DNA of 64,000 nt from Oceanospirillales bacterium (GTDB taxonomy: Bacteria > Pseudomonadota > Gammaproteobacteria > Pseudomonadales > Balneatricaceae): NCBI GenBank assembly GCA_018223185.1, contig JAAEYW010000013.1:37359-101358 (forward strand), written 5' to 3'. Below are positions 19,377-28,781 of the stretch, one piece after another. The position numbers and the translations under genes were made by a program. Numbering within the stretch: the stretch's first letter is position 1; each line of letters opens with the position of its first letter. The notes beneath the pieces are model-generated. The model saw only the letters and a list, made by a program, of their open reading frames with translations, searched no databases and had not been told where the DNA came from.

Positions 19377-20191
19377 CAGTGTTTCTCCAGAACAAAATCA
19401 ACCGGCACCCGGACAAAGGATGCCACCGCAAACCCATTCTGCTTAGCCGGAACAAACTGCCAGTGCTGCACCGCATCCCGGGCCGCCTGATCGAGCAAAG
19501 CAGACCCAGAACTGTGCTCTATCTTTAAGCCCTCGACAGAACCGTCCCGGCCAATCTCAACCCGCAACACCACCTGCCCCTCAATCCCACGCTTCCGGGC
19601 CAGCCGTGGATACCGGGGGGACTCGGGCGGGCTCATAAATTCCGGGTTGGACTGATACAGTGGAGCGCTTTGTCGTGAATCCGGTGCAGACTGACTCTCC
19701 GTCACTGCGAACACCTCAGGTGTCTCAGGCCGTGCCGGAATATCGGCCTGTGACAGGTTTTTTCGCGCTCTGATCTCAGGTATCGATTCAGCGACAGGAT
19801 CAAGTGCTGCAGCGGGTGAGCTTGAGGCGGGGGCGGGCTCAGTCTTCCGGTCAGATCCAGCCACAGCAGCGACCGGCACAGAGCGATCGCGGAGCAATTC
19901 TGATGGTATGTCTGGCTGTTTTGCAGCAGACCCAGCTAACGGTTTATCGGTCTGCTCAGCTATTGCTGCAGTGGCAACCGGTTGCACTATATCACTGCGG
20001 TCATTATCGCCACTGTCGTTGTCAGCCCGGGATGCAGTAACGGTCACTTTCAACTCCTGCCCGCCTAAACGAGCCTGTTGCTGTGAATCAAACCAGCCAC
20101 TATCGATCAGAGTCAGATGAACAGCTCCCGATACAAACAGGGTAATAATAAAAACACGCAACTCTATCAGAGTCGCCAACAGGCTGTTCAC
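19376..20191 (-). CDS. tonB: TonB-family energy transducer
   Basis: 271 residues. One N-terminal membrane helix (about 10-30) carries a histidine in GAVHLTLIDSG, as in TonB, which contacts ExbB/ExbD. A long Ser/Ala/Pro-rich periplasmic spacer follows. The C-terminal domain (about 185-271) has the family pattern YPRLARKRGIEGQVVLRVEI and AARDAVQHWQFVPA. TonB passes proton-motive energy to outer-membrane receptors. It is first in an operon with haem ABC genes. ExbB and ExbD are not in the window. A weak Fur-like site lies about 50 bp upstream. Confidence 0.9.
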   Translation of the reverse strand: MNSLLATLIELRVFIITLFVSGAVHLTLIDSGWFDSQQQARLGGQELKVTVTASRADNDSGDNDRSDIVQPVATAAIAEQTDKPLAGSAAKQPDIPSELLRDRSVPVAAVAGSDRKTEPAPASSSPAAALDPVAESIPEIRARKNLSQADIPARPETPEVFAVTESQSAPDSRQSAPLYQSNPEFMSPPESPRYPRLARKRGIEGQVVLRVEIGRDGSVEGLKIEHSSGSALLDQAARDAVQHWQFVPAKQNGFAVASFVRVPVDFVLEKH

Positions 20192-20242
20192 AAATTCAGA
20201 TCACCCACTTGTTTAGAGGTATAATTGACAACAAAAGTTGGC

Positions 20243-20260
20243 GATTATAATAACAATATC
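20243..20260. promoter_or_regulatory. Weak Fur-like site upstream of tonB
   Basis: GATTATAATAACAATATC resembles the Fur box in both half-sites but is one base short and has several mismatches. It lies 52 bp before the tonB start, where iron control of a haem operon would be expected. It is only a candidate. Confidence 0.3.
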
Positions 20261-20308
20261 AGCACAACTGTCTGATATTTTCTCATCGGAAGATTAAACG
20301 GATTCACT

Positions 20309-20635
20309 ATGGCGACGGTTACACCTTTATTCCACATCAGCGAACTGACTGAAAACAGCGCAAAAGGGCTGGAACTGAATCAGCGCAAACTGTTTGCGGT
20401 CAGCCGTCAGGGACAGGTTTACCTGTATGAAAACCGCTGTCCTCATAAAGGTATTCCACTGGAATGGCTGCCAGATACGTTTCTCGACACGGAAAAACAG
20501 TATATTCAGTGTTCAACCCATGGCGCCCTGTTCACTATCCATCAGGGACTCTGTATTGCAGGCCCCTGCTCCGGGGCCAGTCTGACATCAGTCGCCTGTG
20601 AAATCATTGATGGTCAGGTCTGTATCCGCGAATAG
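20309..20635 (+). CDS. Small Rieske 2Fe-2S protein
   Basis: 108 residues with both Rieske cluster motifs: C44-x-H46 in CPHKG and C68-x2-H71 in CSTHGALF. Length and lack of a signal peptide fit a soluble Rieske-type ferredoxin, as found with small oxygenase or nitrite reductase systems. No oxygenase lies near. It is divergent from tonB and ends 3 bp before the convergent sfsA stop. The same Rieske-sfsA-aminotransferase-dksA neighbourhood occurs in Pseudomonas. The electron partner is unknown. Confidence 0.88.
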   Translation: MATVTPLFHISELTENSAKGLELNQRKLFAVSRQGQVYLYENRCPHKGIPLEWLPDTFLDTEKQYIQCSTHGALFTIHQGLCIAGPCSGASLTSVACEIIDGQVCIRE

Positions 20636-20638
20636 CTA

Positions 20639-21343
20639 TCAGAGGCAGACCGGCAGCGGATGGCTGATAGTCACCTGTTGCGGTGTAATGGTGGCGCCAT
20701 AGGCATAGACCTCAACACCGGCAGCAGCGGCCTGGCGCAATAACTGGCCATAGTCAGGATCGATATGATCGGCCGGATGCACCTGTTCAATACCGGTATG
20801 AGGCACACAAAACATCAGCACCGCCCGATACCCCGAAGTGACCATCAGCATCAGTTCCCGCAGATGCTTGGCTCCCCGGGTGGTTACCGCATCGGGAAAC
20901 GTCCCGATACCACTCTGTTCCAGCAGAGTGACATTCTTTATTTCCACATAACAAGGTGGCCGCTGAGCATCCTCAAGATACAGATCGATACGACTGTTCT
21001 CATCGCCATACTTCACCTCCTGACGAATTGAAGAGTAGCCTTGCAATTCAGTGATGACGCCGGTTTCGATCCCTTCACGAATCAGTGCATTCGCCCGGCC
21101 GGTATTGATACAGGCCCAGAAACGTTCTTCAACCTGCACCAGCTCCCAGCCAAACGGATATTTACGTTTCAGATTTCCGGTATCCTGAATCCAGACTTCA
21201 CTGCCCGGATCAGCACAGTTCTTCATAGAACCGGTGTTGGGGCAGTGCACTGTCAGCTGGCGTCCATTGTCCAGTTCAATATCCGCCAGAAAGCGTTTGT
21301 AGCGTTTGATCAGCCGGCCTGACTGCATATTCTCCAGTTGCAT
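20639..21343 (-). CDS. sfsA: Sugar fermentation stimulation protein homologue SfsA
   Basis: 234 residues, the family length. Characteristic segments are HCPNTGSMKNCADPGSEVW near residue 35 and VEIKNVTLLE plus FPDAVTTRGAKHLREL in the middle. The VEIKN motif gives it a nuclease-like PD-(D/E)XK core. It was named for suppressing maltose defects in E. coli and is reported to bind DNA; its real role is uncertain. Its ATG overlaps the stop of the aminotransferase gene by one base, so they form an operon. Confidence 0.94.
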   Translation of the reverse strand: MQLENMQSGRLIKRYKRFLADIELDNGRQLTVHCPNTGSMKNCADPGSEVWIQDTGNLKRKYPFGWELVQVEERFWACINTGRANALIREGIETGVITELQGYSSIRQEVKYGDENSRIDLYLEDAQRPPCYVEIKNVTLLEQSGIGTFPDAVTTRGAKHLRELMLMVTSGYRAVLMFCVPHTGIEQVHPADHIDPDYGQLLRQAAAAGVEVYAYGATITPQQVTISHPLPVCL

Positions 21344-22503
21344 CAGCGGAGTCTTCTCCGCAGTCGCTCAAGTGCTTTTTCGATCTGCGTCACACTGGTG
21401 GTATAGGAGAAACGGATATAACGATTCGCCCGGTATTCACCAAAATCGATACCCGGGGTTACGGCAACCTTATCCTGATCCAGCAGATCCCAGCAGAAGT
21501 CGAAGGTATTATCGGTAAAACGGGAGGCGTCAGCGTAGACATAAAACGCTCCTTCCGGCATCAGGGGAATCTCAAAGCCAAGCTCCCGCAACCCATTAAC
21601 CAGCAGATCCCGACGCTCCCGGAACGCTTCCCGGCGTTGCTCAAGAATATCAATGGTTTCTGGACGAAATGCCGCCAGAGCAGCGTATTGCGCAATAGTC
21701 GGCGGCGAGATAAACAAATTCTGCGCCAGCCGCTCAATATCCGCCACAGCAGCTTCCGGCACGATGGTCCAGCCCAGCCGCCAGCCGGTCATACCGAAAT
21801 ACTTTGAGAAACTGTTCAGGACAAAGGCATCCTGGTCCACCGATAACACAGAGGTCGCATCAAAGCCGTAGGTCAGACCGTGATAAAGTTCATCCACGAC
21901 CAGATGGCCGCCTTTGCTTTTCACCGTCTGGGAGATCAGTTCCAGCTGTTCTCTGTGCACCACACTGCCGGTCGGGTTAGCCGGAGAGGCCAGCAGGACA
22001 CCCGCAGTATTGCTATTCCAGTTCTGTTCAATCAGCTCTGGCGTTAACTGATAGTTATCAGCCACGCCAACCGGAACCAGCTGTCCCCGGGCCTCCAGCA
22101 AACGCAGGAATCGTGGATTACAGGGGTAGCCGGGGTCTGCCATCATAAAGGTCTGACCCGGATTAGCCAGAGTTGCAAACACCATCAGCAACGCGCCTGA
22201 GGCGCCTGCTGTCACAATCACCCGCTCCGCCGGAATATTCAGGCCATAGCGCTGCTGATAAAACGCCGCTATCGCCTCACGCAGGGGGGGAATTCCAGCC
22301 GCGGGAGTGTACTGAGTATGACCTTCACGAATCGCAGCAATTCCGGCTTCAGCAATAGGCGCCGGGGTTGCAAAATCAGGCTCCCCGGCACACATATGCA
22401 CTACATCATGCCCCTGAGCATCCAGCTCTTTAGCTCGTTTGAGCAGATCCATTACTTTAAAGGACTCGATATCAGCGACCCGATCCGACCAGTGATTTAT
22501 CAC
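21343..22503 (-). CDS. Class I/II PLP-dependent aminotransferase
   Basis: 386 residues of aspartate-aminotransferase fold. The PLP lysine is in LNSFSKYFGMTGWRLGW near residue 230, the phosphate-binding TAGASGAL near 100, and the substrate arginine in NRYIRFSYTT near 365. The protein belongs to the subgroup lying upstream of sfsA and dksA in pseudomonads; the amino donor is not known from sequence. The start at 22503 gives a full-length N-terminus. Upstream, a TGACCA...TGGTCA inverted repeat (22519-22538) could be an operator. Confidence 0.9.
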   Translation of the reverse strand: MINHWSDRVADIESFKVMDLLKRAKELDAQGHDVVHMCAGEPDFATPAPIAEAGIAAIREGHTQYTPAAGIPPLREAIAAFYQQRYGLNIPAERVIVTAGASGALLMVFATLANPGQTFMMADPGYPCNPRFLRLLEARGQLVPVGVADNYQLTPELIEQNWNSNTAGVLLASPANPTGSVVHREQLELISQTVKSKGGHLVVDELYHGLTYGFDATSVLSVDQDAFVLNSFSKYFGMTGWRLGWTIVPEAAVADIERLAQNLFISPPTIAQYAALAAFRPETIDILEQRREAFRERRDLLVNGLRELGFEIPLMPEGAFYVYADASRFTDNTFDFCWDLLDQDKVAVTPGIDFGEYRANRYIRFSYTTSVTQIEKALERLRRRLR

Positions 22504-22876
22504 AGGTGACTCCCCTGTTGACCAATTTTGAATGGTCAGGATTATACATTACTCATAGCCCGAAAGAAGGACTCCTCTGCCGCGCACCACAACTGAAACC
22601 GCTGAGTGATTGCTATAAAACAGTCAATCGCTGCTATAGTTGTTGTTGGGCCGCTTTCGATGGTTCAGTGCTGCACAACAGTCTGAAAAAATTAAAAAAT
22701 GTGTCCGTTGCAGATGATTTACAGTTTTTTGATCTTGGGGCTGGTGAAAACCCAAAGGTTCTGGTAACTTCAGCTCCCTTCTGATGGCTGGTTTAAGCAC
22801 TTTCAGCATCATGACCGTTGGTAGAAGCGTTCGGGTACCGTAGCCCGACCTGTTTAGAGAGAAGCGAGGCAGAACT
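22504..22876. other. 373-bp intergenic region, dksA control region
   Basis: No convincing gene is seen. An open frame at 22506-22784 has no ribosome site and no family character. The region must hold promoters for dksA (plus) and the aminotransferase (minus). A TTGACC near 22518 with TTATAC about 18 bp later is a possible promoter, within the inverted repeat TGACCA...TGGTCA (22519-22538). The last 75 bp before dksA can form a small TCGGG/CCCGA hairpin (22831-22848). Confidence 0.5.
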
Positions 22877-23305
22877 ATGCCGAATCAAGAAACACAGTTC
22901 ACACACTTTGTGCCTTATCCTATTAAGGATGGCGAAGAGTACATGAACGAAGCTCAAAAAGATCATTTCCGCCAAATTCTGAACGCCTGGAAACAGGAGC
23001 TGATGGAAGAGGTAGACCGTACCGTTAACCATTTGCAGGAAGAAGCAACCAACTTTGCTGATCCCAGCGATCGGGCCAGCCAGGAAGAAGAATTCAGCCT
23101 GGAACTGCGCACCCGGGACCGGGAACGTAAACTGATTAACAAGATATCTAAGGCGATGGACAGCATCGACGAAGATGATTATGGCTACTGCGCAGCCTGT
23201 GGTGTAGAGATCGGTGTTCGGCGTCTCGAAGCACGTCCGACAGCAACGCTCTGCATTGACTGCAAAACACTGGCTGAAATCAAAGAGAAACAGCTCGGCA
23301 TCTGA
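22877..23305 (+). CDS. dksA: RNA polymerase-binding transcription factor DksA
   Basis: 142 residues. The coiled-coil tip motif D62-PS-D65-R-A67, which reaches the polymerase secondary channel, is intact. The C4 zinc finger is complete: C105-AA-C108 and C126-ID-C129. DksA works with ppGpp to repress rRNA and activate amino-acid promoters. Being a full C4 form, it is the metal-dependent type rather than a DksA2-like zinc-free paralogue. It precedes gluQ by 36 bp, the standard order. Confidence 0.97.
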   Translation: MPNQETQFTHFVPYPIKDGEEYMNEAQKDHFRQILNAWKQELMEEVDRTVNHLQEEATNFADPSDRASQEEEFSLELRTRDRERKLINKISKAMDSIDEDDYGYCAACGVEIGVRRLEARPTATLCIDCKTLAEIKEKQLGI

Positions 23306-23341
23306 TCTGTTCGCGGCTGACCCACGTCAGCCGCTTTTGCA

Positions 23342-24217
23342 ATGGTCTATACCGGTCGTTTCGCCCCCTCACCCACTGGCCCGCTCCATTTCGGCTCTCT
23401 TCTTGCCGCAGTTGCCAGCTATCTCGACGCCCGCGCACACCAAGGTCGCTGGCTGCTACGTATTGAAGATCTTGATCCTCCCCGCGAAGCTGAAGGGGCT
23501 ACAGACAATATTGTCAGAACACTTGAACAGTTTGGACTGCACTGGGACGGCGAAGTGATTCGTCAAAGTGATCGGCACGCTATCTACAACGATATTCTGT
23601 TACAACTGACCAGTAACGGAGCGGCCTATCGATGCAGCTGTTCCCGACAACAGATACATAAACGCAGTAACAGTTCGCTCTATGACCGCTATTGTCGCCG
23701 TCATCCGCCAACGGCCAAAACACGTTGCGCCATTCGCATTCGCTGCGACCGGGATTACCCGTTTGATGACCTGATTCAGGGGTACCAGCAATTCAGTGAT
23801 CAGCCGGAAGATTTTGTTATCTTCCGCAGAGATCGTTTTTTCGCCTACCAGCTGGCCGTCACCATTGATGATGAGGCACAACAGATCAGCCACATTGTCC
23901 GCGGCTCAGATCTTCTCGACTCAACCCCGAAACAGATACACCTGCAGCAACAGCTGGGTTATCGTCAACCCGTGTACGCGCACATTCCTGTTGCAACCAA
24001 CAAACGGGGACAAAAACTCAGCAAACAAACTCTGGCCCCTGCGCTGGATGAGCACAAAGCCCTACAACTGATCATCCGCGCACTGGATTTTCTTGGTCAG
24101 CAACCTGTAGCAGAATTAACCGACGGCACCATTGAAGAGTGTCTTTCCTGGGCAACGGCCCACTGGGATATCGCAGCTATCCCGAAGCAAACAGGTATCA
24201 TTCTGGAGGAAAGCTGA
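23342..24217 (+). CDS. gluQ: Glutamyl-Q tRNA(Asp) synthetase
   Basis: 291 residues. The N-terminal FAPSPTGPLHFGSL contains the class I HIGH-like motif, and KLSKQ near residue 225 is the KMSKS-like loop. There is no C-terminal anticodon-binding domain, so this is the short GluRS paralogue that attaches glutamate to queuosine at position 34 of tRNA-Asp. A zinc-binding cluster CSCSR...YDRYCRRH is present. It follows dksA and shares its TGATG stop/start with the next small gene. Confidence 0.95.
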   Translation: MVYTGRFAPSPTGPLHFGSLLAAVASYLDARAHQGRWLLRIEDLDPPREAEGATDNIVRTLEQFGLHWDGEVIRQSDRHAIYNDILLQLTSNGAAYRCSCSRQQIHKRSNSSLYDRYCRRHPPTAKTRCAIRIRCDRDYPFDDLIQGYQQFSDQPEDFVIFRRDRFFAYQLAVTIDDEAQQISHIVRGSDLLDSTPKQIHLQQQLGYRQPVYAHIPVATNKRGQKLSKQTLAPALDEHKALQLIIRALDFLGQQPVAELTDGTIEECLSWATAHWDIAAIPKQTGIILEES

Positions 24218-24393
24218 TGCATTTTTACCGCGTCCTGATCGTACTGGTCATGGGTGGATATCTGTTGTCACCTCTTCTTGATCAGTGGTGGCCCGATTCT
24301 GCAACCCCCTGGTACAGACCTTATATCATCTGGGCTGCGCTTATTCTGATTGTAGCCATACTGGAATGGAGACGGCGTAGCGATGAATTTTAA
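24217..24393 (+). CDS. Small membrane protein between gluQ and cbrA
   Basis: 58 residues from the ATG at 24217, which overlaps the gluQ stop by one base (TGATG). Two hydrophobic helices flank a short tryptophan-rich loop (DQWWPDSATPWYRPY), and the C-terminus is charged (EWRRRSDEF). A gene of this size is found between gluQ and cbrA in pseudomonads as well, which argues that it is real. Its end overlaps the start of cbrA by 11 bp, so all three are translationally linked. Function unknown; a helper of the CbrA membrane sensor is a guess from position. Confidence 0.8.
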   Translation: MHFYRVLIVLVMGGYLLSPLLDQWWPDSATPWYRPYIIWAALILIVAILEWRRRSDEF

Positions 24394-27286
24394 TCTGATC
24401 GAGCTGCTGCTGATCGCCATTGCCTATCTGGCTGCACTGTTTGGTACCGCTTACATCACTGAACGGGGCTGGATTGCGAAGCGCATCATCTATCATCCGG
24501 TCACATACGTACTGTCACTGGGGGTATTCACCAGCGTCTGGACCTTTTACGGCACATTCGCGATCGCCAAAGAGTCCGGATATAGTTTTCTGGCATCCTA
24601 TCTCGGCGCTTCAGCTGCCTTCTTTCTGGCACCGGTTATACTGATCCCTATTCTGCGCATTACCAGAACCTATCAGTTAAGCTCACTGGCCGACCTGTTC
24701 GCATTCCGCTTTCGCTCAGCCACTGCCGGGGCACTTACGGCACTCTTTTCACTGATTGCAATTCTGCCACTGATCTCAATTCAGATTCAGGCGGTGTCAG
24801 ATTCACTGCATATCCTTAACCAGGATTTTTCTTCAGACCAGATCGCAGTCGGTTTCTGCACACTGATCGCCCTGTTTTCAATTCTGGCGGGAGCCCGCAA
24901 CCCGTCTTTGCGATACAACCGCACCGGCCTGATTGTAGCAATGGCAACGGGATCACTGATAAAACTGTTCGCCCTTGTCACCATTTCGCTATACGCGCTG
25001 TTCAATGTAATGGGCGGCCCGGACGGACTGGAACTCTGGCTTCAGCAACATCCTGAGCAACTGGCAGTATTCGACACTCAGCTGGACAGTGATATGTGGC
25101 GCACCATGCTGCTGGGGTTTTTCTCAGCCATTATTGTGATGCCTCACACTTTTCATATGATGTTTACCGAAAACACCTCATCTAACAGTCTGCATAAAGC
25201 CAGTTGGGGTGTGCCACTTTACCTCCTGATACTGGCGCTGACGGTGCCTCCTATTCTCTGGGCCGGCATCCGGCTGGGGGTTGCCGATCAGCCGGCCTTC
25301 CTGATTCTCAATCTGGGGATAAAACTAGAATCCAATTTTCTCACAACACTGGCCTTCATCGGCGGACTTACCGCTGCCAGCGGTATCATCATTGTGGCCA
25401 CTATATCGATCGCCTCAATGCTGCAGAATCACCTTATTCTGCCGCTGGTGCCACCACTGTCGACACAAAAACTATATTCCCGGCTGCTGTGGCTAAGACG
25501 GATACTCATTATCATTATGATGCTGGGGAGCTATCTGTTCTACACGGAGGTCGGTCTTAACTATAATATCCACTGGCTGGGCACCCTGGCATTTATTGCT
25601 TTTATGCAGTTTCTGCCGGGCATTCTCGCTACGCTGTTCTGGCCCGGGGCCAACCGTACAGGCTTCAGCCTCGGATTAATTGTTGGTATGAGCACCTGGA
25701 TTTTCCCGATGATCATTGCCTTGCTGAATGGAACTATCAGCGATGAAACGTCAATTATGTATCATCAGAACTGGCATCACGTTGCGATCTACGCACTCAC
25801 AGCAAACATTATCGTGTTTCTGCTGGCCTCCATTCTGACACGAAGTTCACCGGAAGAGATCGCCAGCGCCAGCGCCTGCCTGCATAACAGCCTGCAACGT
25901 CCGGTCGGACCTCAGCTTAACATCAGTCACAGCGATGAACTGGTGACCTTACTCAGTTCACGTCTCGGCAGAACAACCGCTGAAAAGGAGGTTGAACTGG
26001 CCCTGCAGGAACTGAACCTGCCCAGCGGCGAGTTGAATGCTATCGATCTTATACGCCTGCGAACCCTGATTGAAAGCCGGCTTAGCGCGATGTTTGGGCC
26101 CGTTGAGGCCAGCACCCTGTTAAATGGACAGGTACGCAAGGATACACTGGATCAATACCGCACCCGGGACATTCATCTGCTGGAAGGGCAACTGGAAAAC
26201 TATCAGACCCGGCTCAGCGGTCTGGCTGCCGAACTGGATAATCTGCGCCGTCACCACCGGATGACACTGCAACGCTTACCGGTCGGTGCCTGCTCACTGG
26301 ACGAAAAGGGGCAGATCATTTTCTGGAACGAGGAGATGGAGCACTTTACAGGCTTGCAGACCTCTTTCGTTTTAACCAAAAAACTGATCAGCCTGCCCGC
26401 GCCCTGGGGCGAGCTGTTGGATGATTTTTCAACCCAGGAACAAAACCACCTGCTCTCTCATCACTTGCTGATAAACGGAGAGAACTGCTGGCTTAGCCTG
26501 CACAAAGCCAGCCTGGCTGAAAACTCAGAGTCGATGGTGATCCTGCTGGAGAATGAAACCGAAAACCAGATTCTGGTGAACCGCCTGTCTCACAACGAAC
26601 GACTGGCTTCGATTGGCCGCTTTGCTGCCGGGGTGGCACACGAAATCGGCAATCCGGTAACCGGAATCGCCTGCCTTGCACAGAATCTGAAATATGAAAC
26701 CGATGATGAGATCATCCTCGAAAGTGGCGAACAAATTGTTGCGCAGACAAACCGTATCACCCGTATAGTACAGTCACTGATACGCTTTGCCCATACGGGC
26801 CAGAGTGACAGTAAGCAGCTTCAGGAAAGCATAAACCTCAAGGAACTCACCGACGAAGCACTTCACCTGGTGTCGATGGACAGCCGCGGAAGAGAAATTA
26901 ATCTGATCAACAATATTGATGCAGCTATCAATATCAGTGGAGACCCGCAACGACTGATGCAGGTATTTGTCAATCTGATCAATAATGCCTGTGATGCCAC
27001 ACCCATCCATGGCAGGGTATGGCTGGAAGCAAAACAGAACGCTAACTCCATCGAGATCACCGTTAACGATGAGGGTACAGGGATCGCCCCGGAACACCAG
27101 AACAAACTGTTTGAACCCTTCTTTACCACCAAAGACCCCGGCAAAGGGACCGGATTAGGACTGCCTTTGGTCTATAACATCATTGAAGAGCATTATGGTA
27201 GTATTAACATAGTGAGTCCCGCCAATAAAAATCAGAACAATGGCACTCAGGTGGTTATTACCCTCCCGGTCACTTTGCAGGATTAA
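24383..27286 (+). CDS. cbrA: Sensor histidine kinase CbrA
   Basis: 967 residues. The first 500 or so form a sodium/solute-symporter-like domain with about 13 membrane helices. A linker with coiled coil (about 590-640) leads to a PAS domain (about 632-700). The dimerisation/phospho-acceptor box is RFAAGVAHEIGNP with H753. The ATPase core has NLINNACDATP, NDEGTGIAP and GTGLGLPLVYNI. This transporter-kinase fusion is the hallmark of CbrA, which with CbrB controls carbon-nitrogen balance and catabolite repression relief. Synteny with cbrB, pcnB and folK supports it. Confidence 0.95.
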   Translation: MNFNLIELLLIAIAYLAALFGTAYITERGWIAKRIIYHPVTYVLSLGVFTSVWTFYGTFAIAKESGYSFLASYLGASAAFFLAPVILIPILRITRTYQLSSLADLFAFRFRSATAGALTALFSLIAILPLISIQIQAVSDSLHILNQDFSSDQIAVGFCTLIALFSILAGARNPSLRYNRTGLIVAMATGSLIKLFALVTISLYALFNVMGGPDGLELWLQQHPEQLAVFDTQLDSDMWRTMLLGFFSAIIVMPHTFHMMFTENTSSNSLHKASWGVPLYLLILALTVPPILWAGIRLGVADQPAFLILNLGIKLESNFLTTLAFIGGLTAASGIIIVATISIASMLQNHLILPLVPPLSTQKLYSRLLWLRRILIIIMMLGSYLFYTEVGLNYNIHWLGTLAFIAFMQFLPGILATLFWPGANRTGFSLGLIVGMSTWIFPMIIALLNGTISDETSIMYHQNWHHVAIYALTANIIVFLLASILTRSSPEEIASASACLHNSLQRPVGPQLNISHSDELVTLLSSRLGRTTAEKEVELALQELNLPSGELNAIDLIRLRTLIESRLSAMFGPVEASTLLNGQVRKDTLDQYRTRDIHLLEGQLENYQTRLSGLAAELDNLRRHHRMTLQRLPVGACSLDEKGQIIFWNEEMEHFTGLQTSFVLTKKLISLPAPWGELLDDFSTQEQNHLLSHHLLINGENCWLSLHKASLAENSESMVILLENETENQILVNRLSHNERLASIGRFAAGVAHEIGNPVTGIACLAQNLKYETDDEIILESGEQIVAQTNRITRIVQSLIRFAHTGQSDSKQLQESINLKELTDEALHLVSMDSRGREINLINNIDAAINISGDPQRLMQVFVNLINNACDATPIHGRVWLEAKQNANSIEITVNDEGTGIAPEHQNKLFEPFFTTKDPGKGTGLGLPLVYNIIEEHYGSINIVSPANKNQNNGTQVVITLPVTLQD

Positions 27287-27304
27287 GTTTGTAAAATAAC
27301 AAAC
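27287..27304. other. Small A-rich dyad between cbrA and cbrB
   Basis: GTTTGT and ACAAAC form a perfect 6-bp inverted repeat with an AAAATA loop directly after the cbrA stop. The next 38 bp before cbrB are also A-rich around the ribosome site. It could be an Hfq contact or chance; no protein is encoded. Confidence 0.3.
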
Positions 27305-27342
27305 ACCTGCAGACCAGAGGACAAGAAGCAAAGGTAAACCGA

Positions 27343-28743
27343 ATGAGCCGCATTCTGATCGTAGAAGATGAGTCTATTATACGTTCTGCCCTCCGGCGAT
27401 TGCTGGAGCGCAACAGTTACACTGTTGACGATGCAGGATCCGTTGACGAAGCAACCAGTCAGTTCAATCTTAATGACTATAACCTGATCATTAGTGATCT
27501 GCGTCTGCCAGGCGCACCGGGTACCGACCTGATTAATCTGGCCAAGGCGGTTCCGGTAGTTATTATGACCAGTTACGCCAGTATGCGCTCCGCTGTGGAT
27601 GCCATGAAACTGGGCGCCGTTGACTATATTGCCAAACCCTTTGACCACGACGAAATACTGGAAACTATCGCCAATATTATCAAGCTGCGCGGCGCTGAGG
27701 ACAAAACGACTCAGAAAAAAGGAAATTCACAGCCAACCCCGGAAAACCAGATGGTTGGCAACTGCGCAGCAATGAAAAACCTCTTTAGCCGGATTCACAA
27801 AGTAGCCCGAACCGATGCCACCGTCCTGATTCAGGGTGAGTCCGGCACAGGTAAAGAGCTGGCGGCCAGAGCCATCCACCAGCAAAGCGACCGTTCAGAA
27901 TCACCAATGGTGTCGGTTAACTGCGCATCCATTCCTGAAACGCTGATAGAATCAGAATTGTTTGGCCACGAAAAAGGCGCTTTTACCGGTGCAGATTCTG
28001 CCCGCAACGGTTTAATCGAAGCTGCCAATGGCGGCACCCTGTTTCTCGATGAGATAGGCGAACTGCCCCTGGAAGCTCAGGCCCGGCTGTTGCGATTTTT
28101 ACAGGAGGGAGAGATCCGCAGAGTGGGTGCCGTTAAATCGATCCATGTCGACGTCCGCCTTATTGCCGCAACCCACCGAAACCTGAAAGCCCTGGCCAAA
28201 ACCGGAGAGTTTCGCGAAGATCTGTACTACCGGCTCTATGTGATGGAACTGCAGATGCCGCCGCTACGGGAACGGGGAGAGGATATTATTGAGATCGCTC
28301 AGCAGTTTTTGCAAAAAAGCTGCGAAAAGCTGGGCTCTCCGTTACTCAGTTTCAGTGCCGATGCCTGCCAGACCATGATTCGCTATAACTGGCCGGGTAA
28401 TGTGCGGGAACTGCAAAATGCTATCGAAAGAGCGGTTATTCTGGCTGACGATCATAGCATCACCACTGACCTGCTGGGGCTGGATATCGAACCAGGCTCT
28501 CTGGCTGAGCTGGAGTCCAGTTTTGCCAGTGGCCACTCACTTGTGGCTGAAAGCGACATTGACCTCAGAGAACGCCGACCAGAGCAAAACCTCTCTCTGG
28601 ATGATTACTTTCAGCGCTTCGTACTGGAGAATCAGGACAGCATGAGTGAAACCAAACTGGCAAAAAAGCTGGGCATCAGCCGCAAGTGTTTATGGGAGCG
28701 TCGCCAGAAGCTGGGCATTCCACGAAAGGCTAAAGAGTTGTGA
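27343..28743 (+). CDS. cbrB: Sigma-54-dependent response regulator CbrB
   Basis: 466 residues in three domains. The receiver (1-120) has its phosphorylated aspartate at D52 in ISDLRLPG. The AAA+ domain (about 140-375) has Walker A GESGTGKE and GAFTGA at 212-217, the loop that contacts sigma-54. The C-terminal Fis-type helix-turn-helix is in [19 protein letters not shown]. It is the partner of CbrA. In Pseudomonas it activates crcZ, directly downstream, and here a sigma-54 promoter with repeated GTTAC sites lies 170 bp after its stop. Confidence 0.95.
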   Translation: MSRILIVEDESIIRSALRRLLERNSYTVDDAGSVDEATSQFNLNDYNLIISDLRLPGAPGTDLINLAKAVPVVIMTSYASMRSAVDAMKLGAVDYIAKPFDHDEILETIANIIKLRGAEDKTTQKKGNSQPTPENQMVGNCAAMKNLFSRIHKVARTDATVLIQGESGTGKELAARAIHQQSDRSESPMVSVNCASIPETLIESELFGHEKGAFTGADSARNGLIEAANGGTLFLDEIGELPLEAQARLLRFLQEGEIRRVGAVKSIHVDVRLIAATHRNLKALAKTGEFREDLYYRLYVMELQMPPLRERGEDIIEIAQQFLQKSCEKLGSPLLSFSADACQTMIRYNWPGNVRELQNAIERAVILADDHSITTDLLGLDIEPGSLAELESSFASGHSLVAESDIDLRERRPEQNLSLDDYFQRFVLENQDSMSETKLAKKLGISRKCLWERRQKLGIPRKAKEL

Positions 28744-28781
28744 CAGGAACCGCCTTCAGAATGCAGGAGGGATTTAAGAAG

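Noticed and set aside
22506..22784. Open frame of 92 codons upstream of dksA
   Set aside because: No ribosome site, no recognised pattern, and it covers the expected promoter regions.
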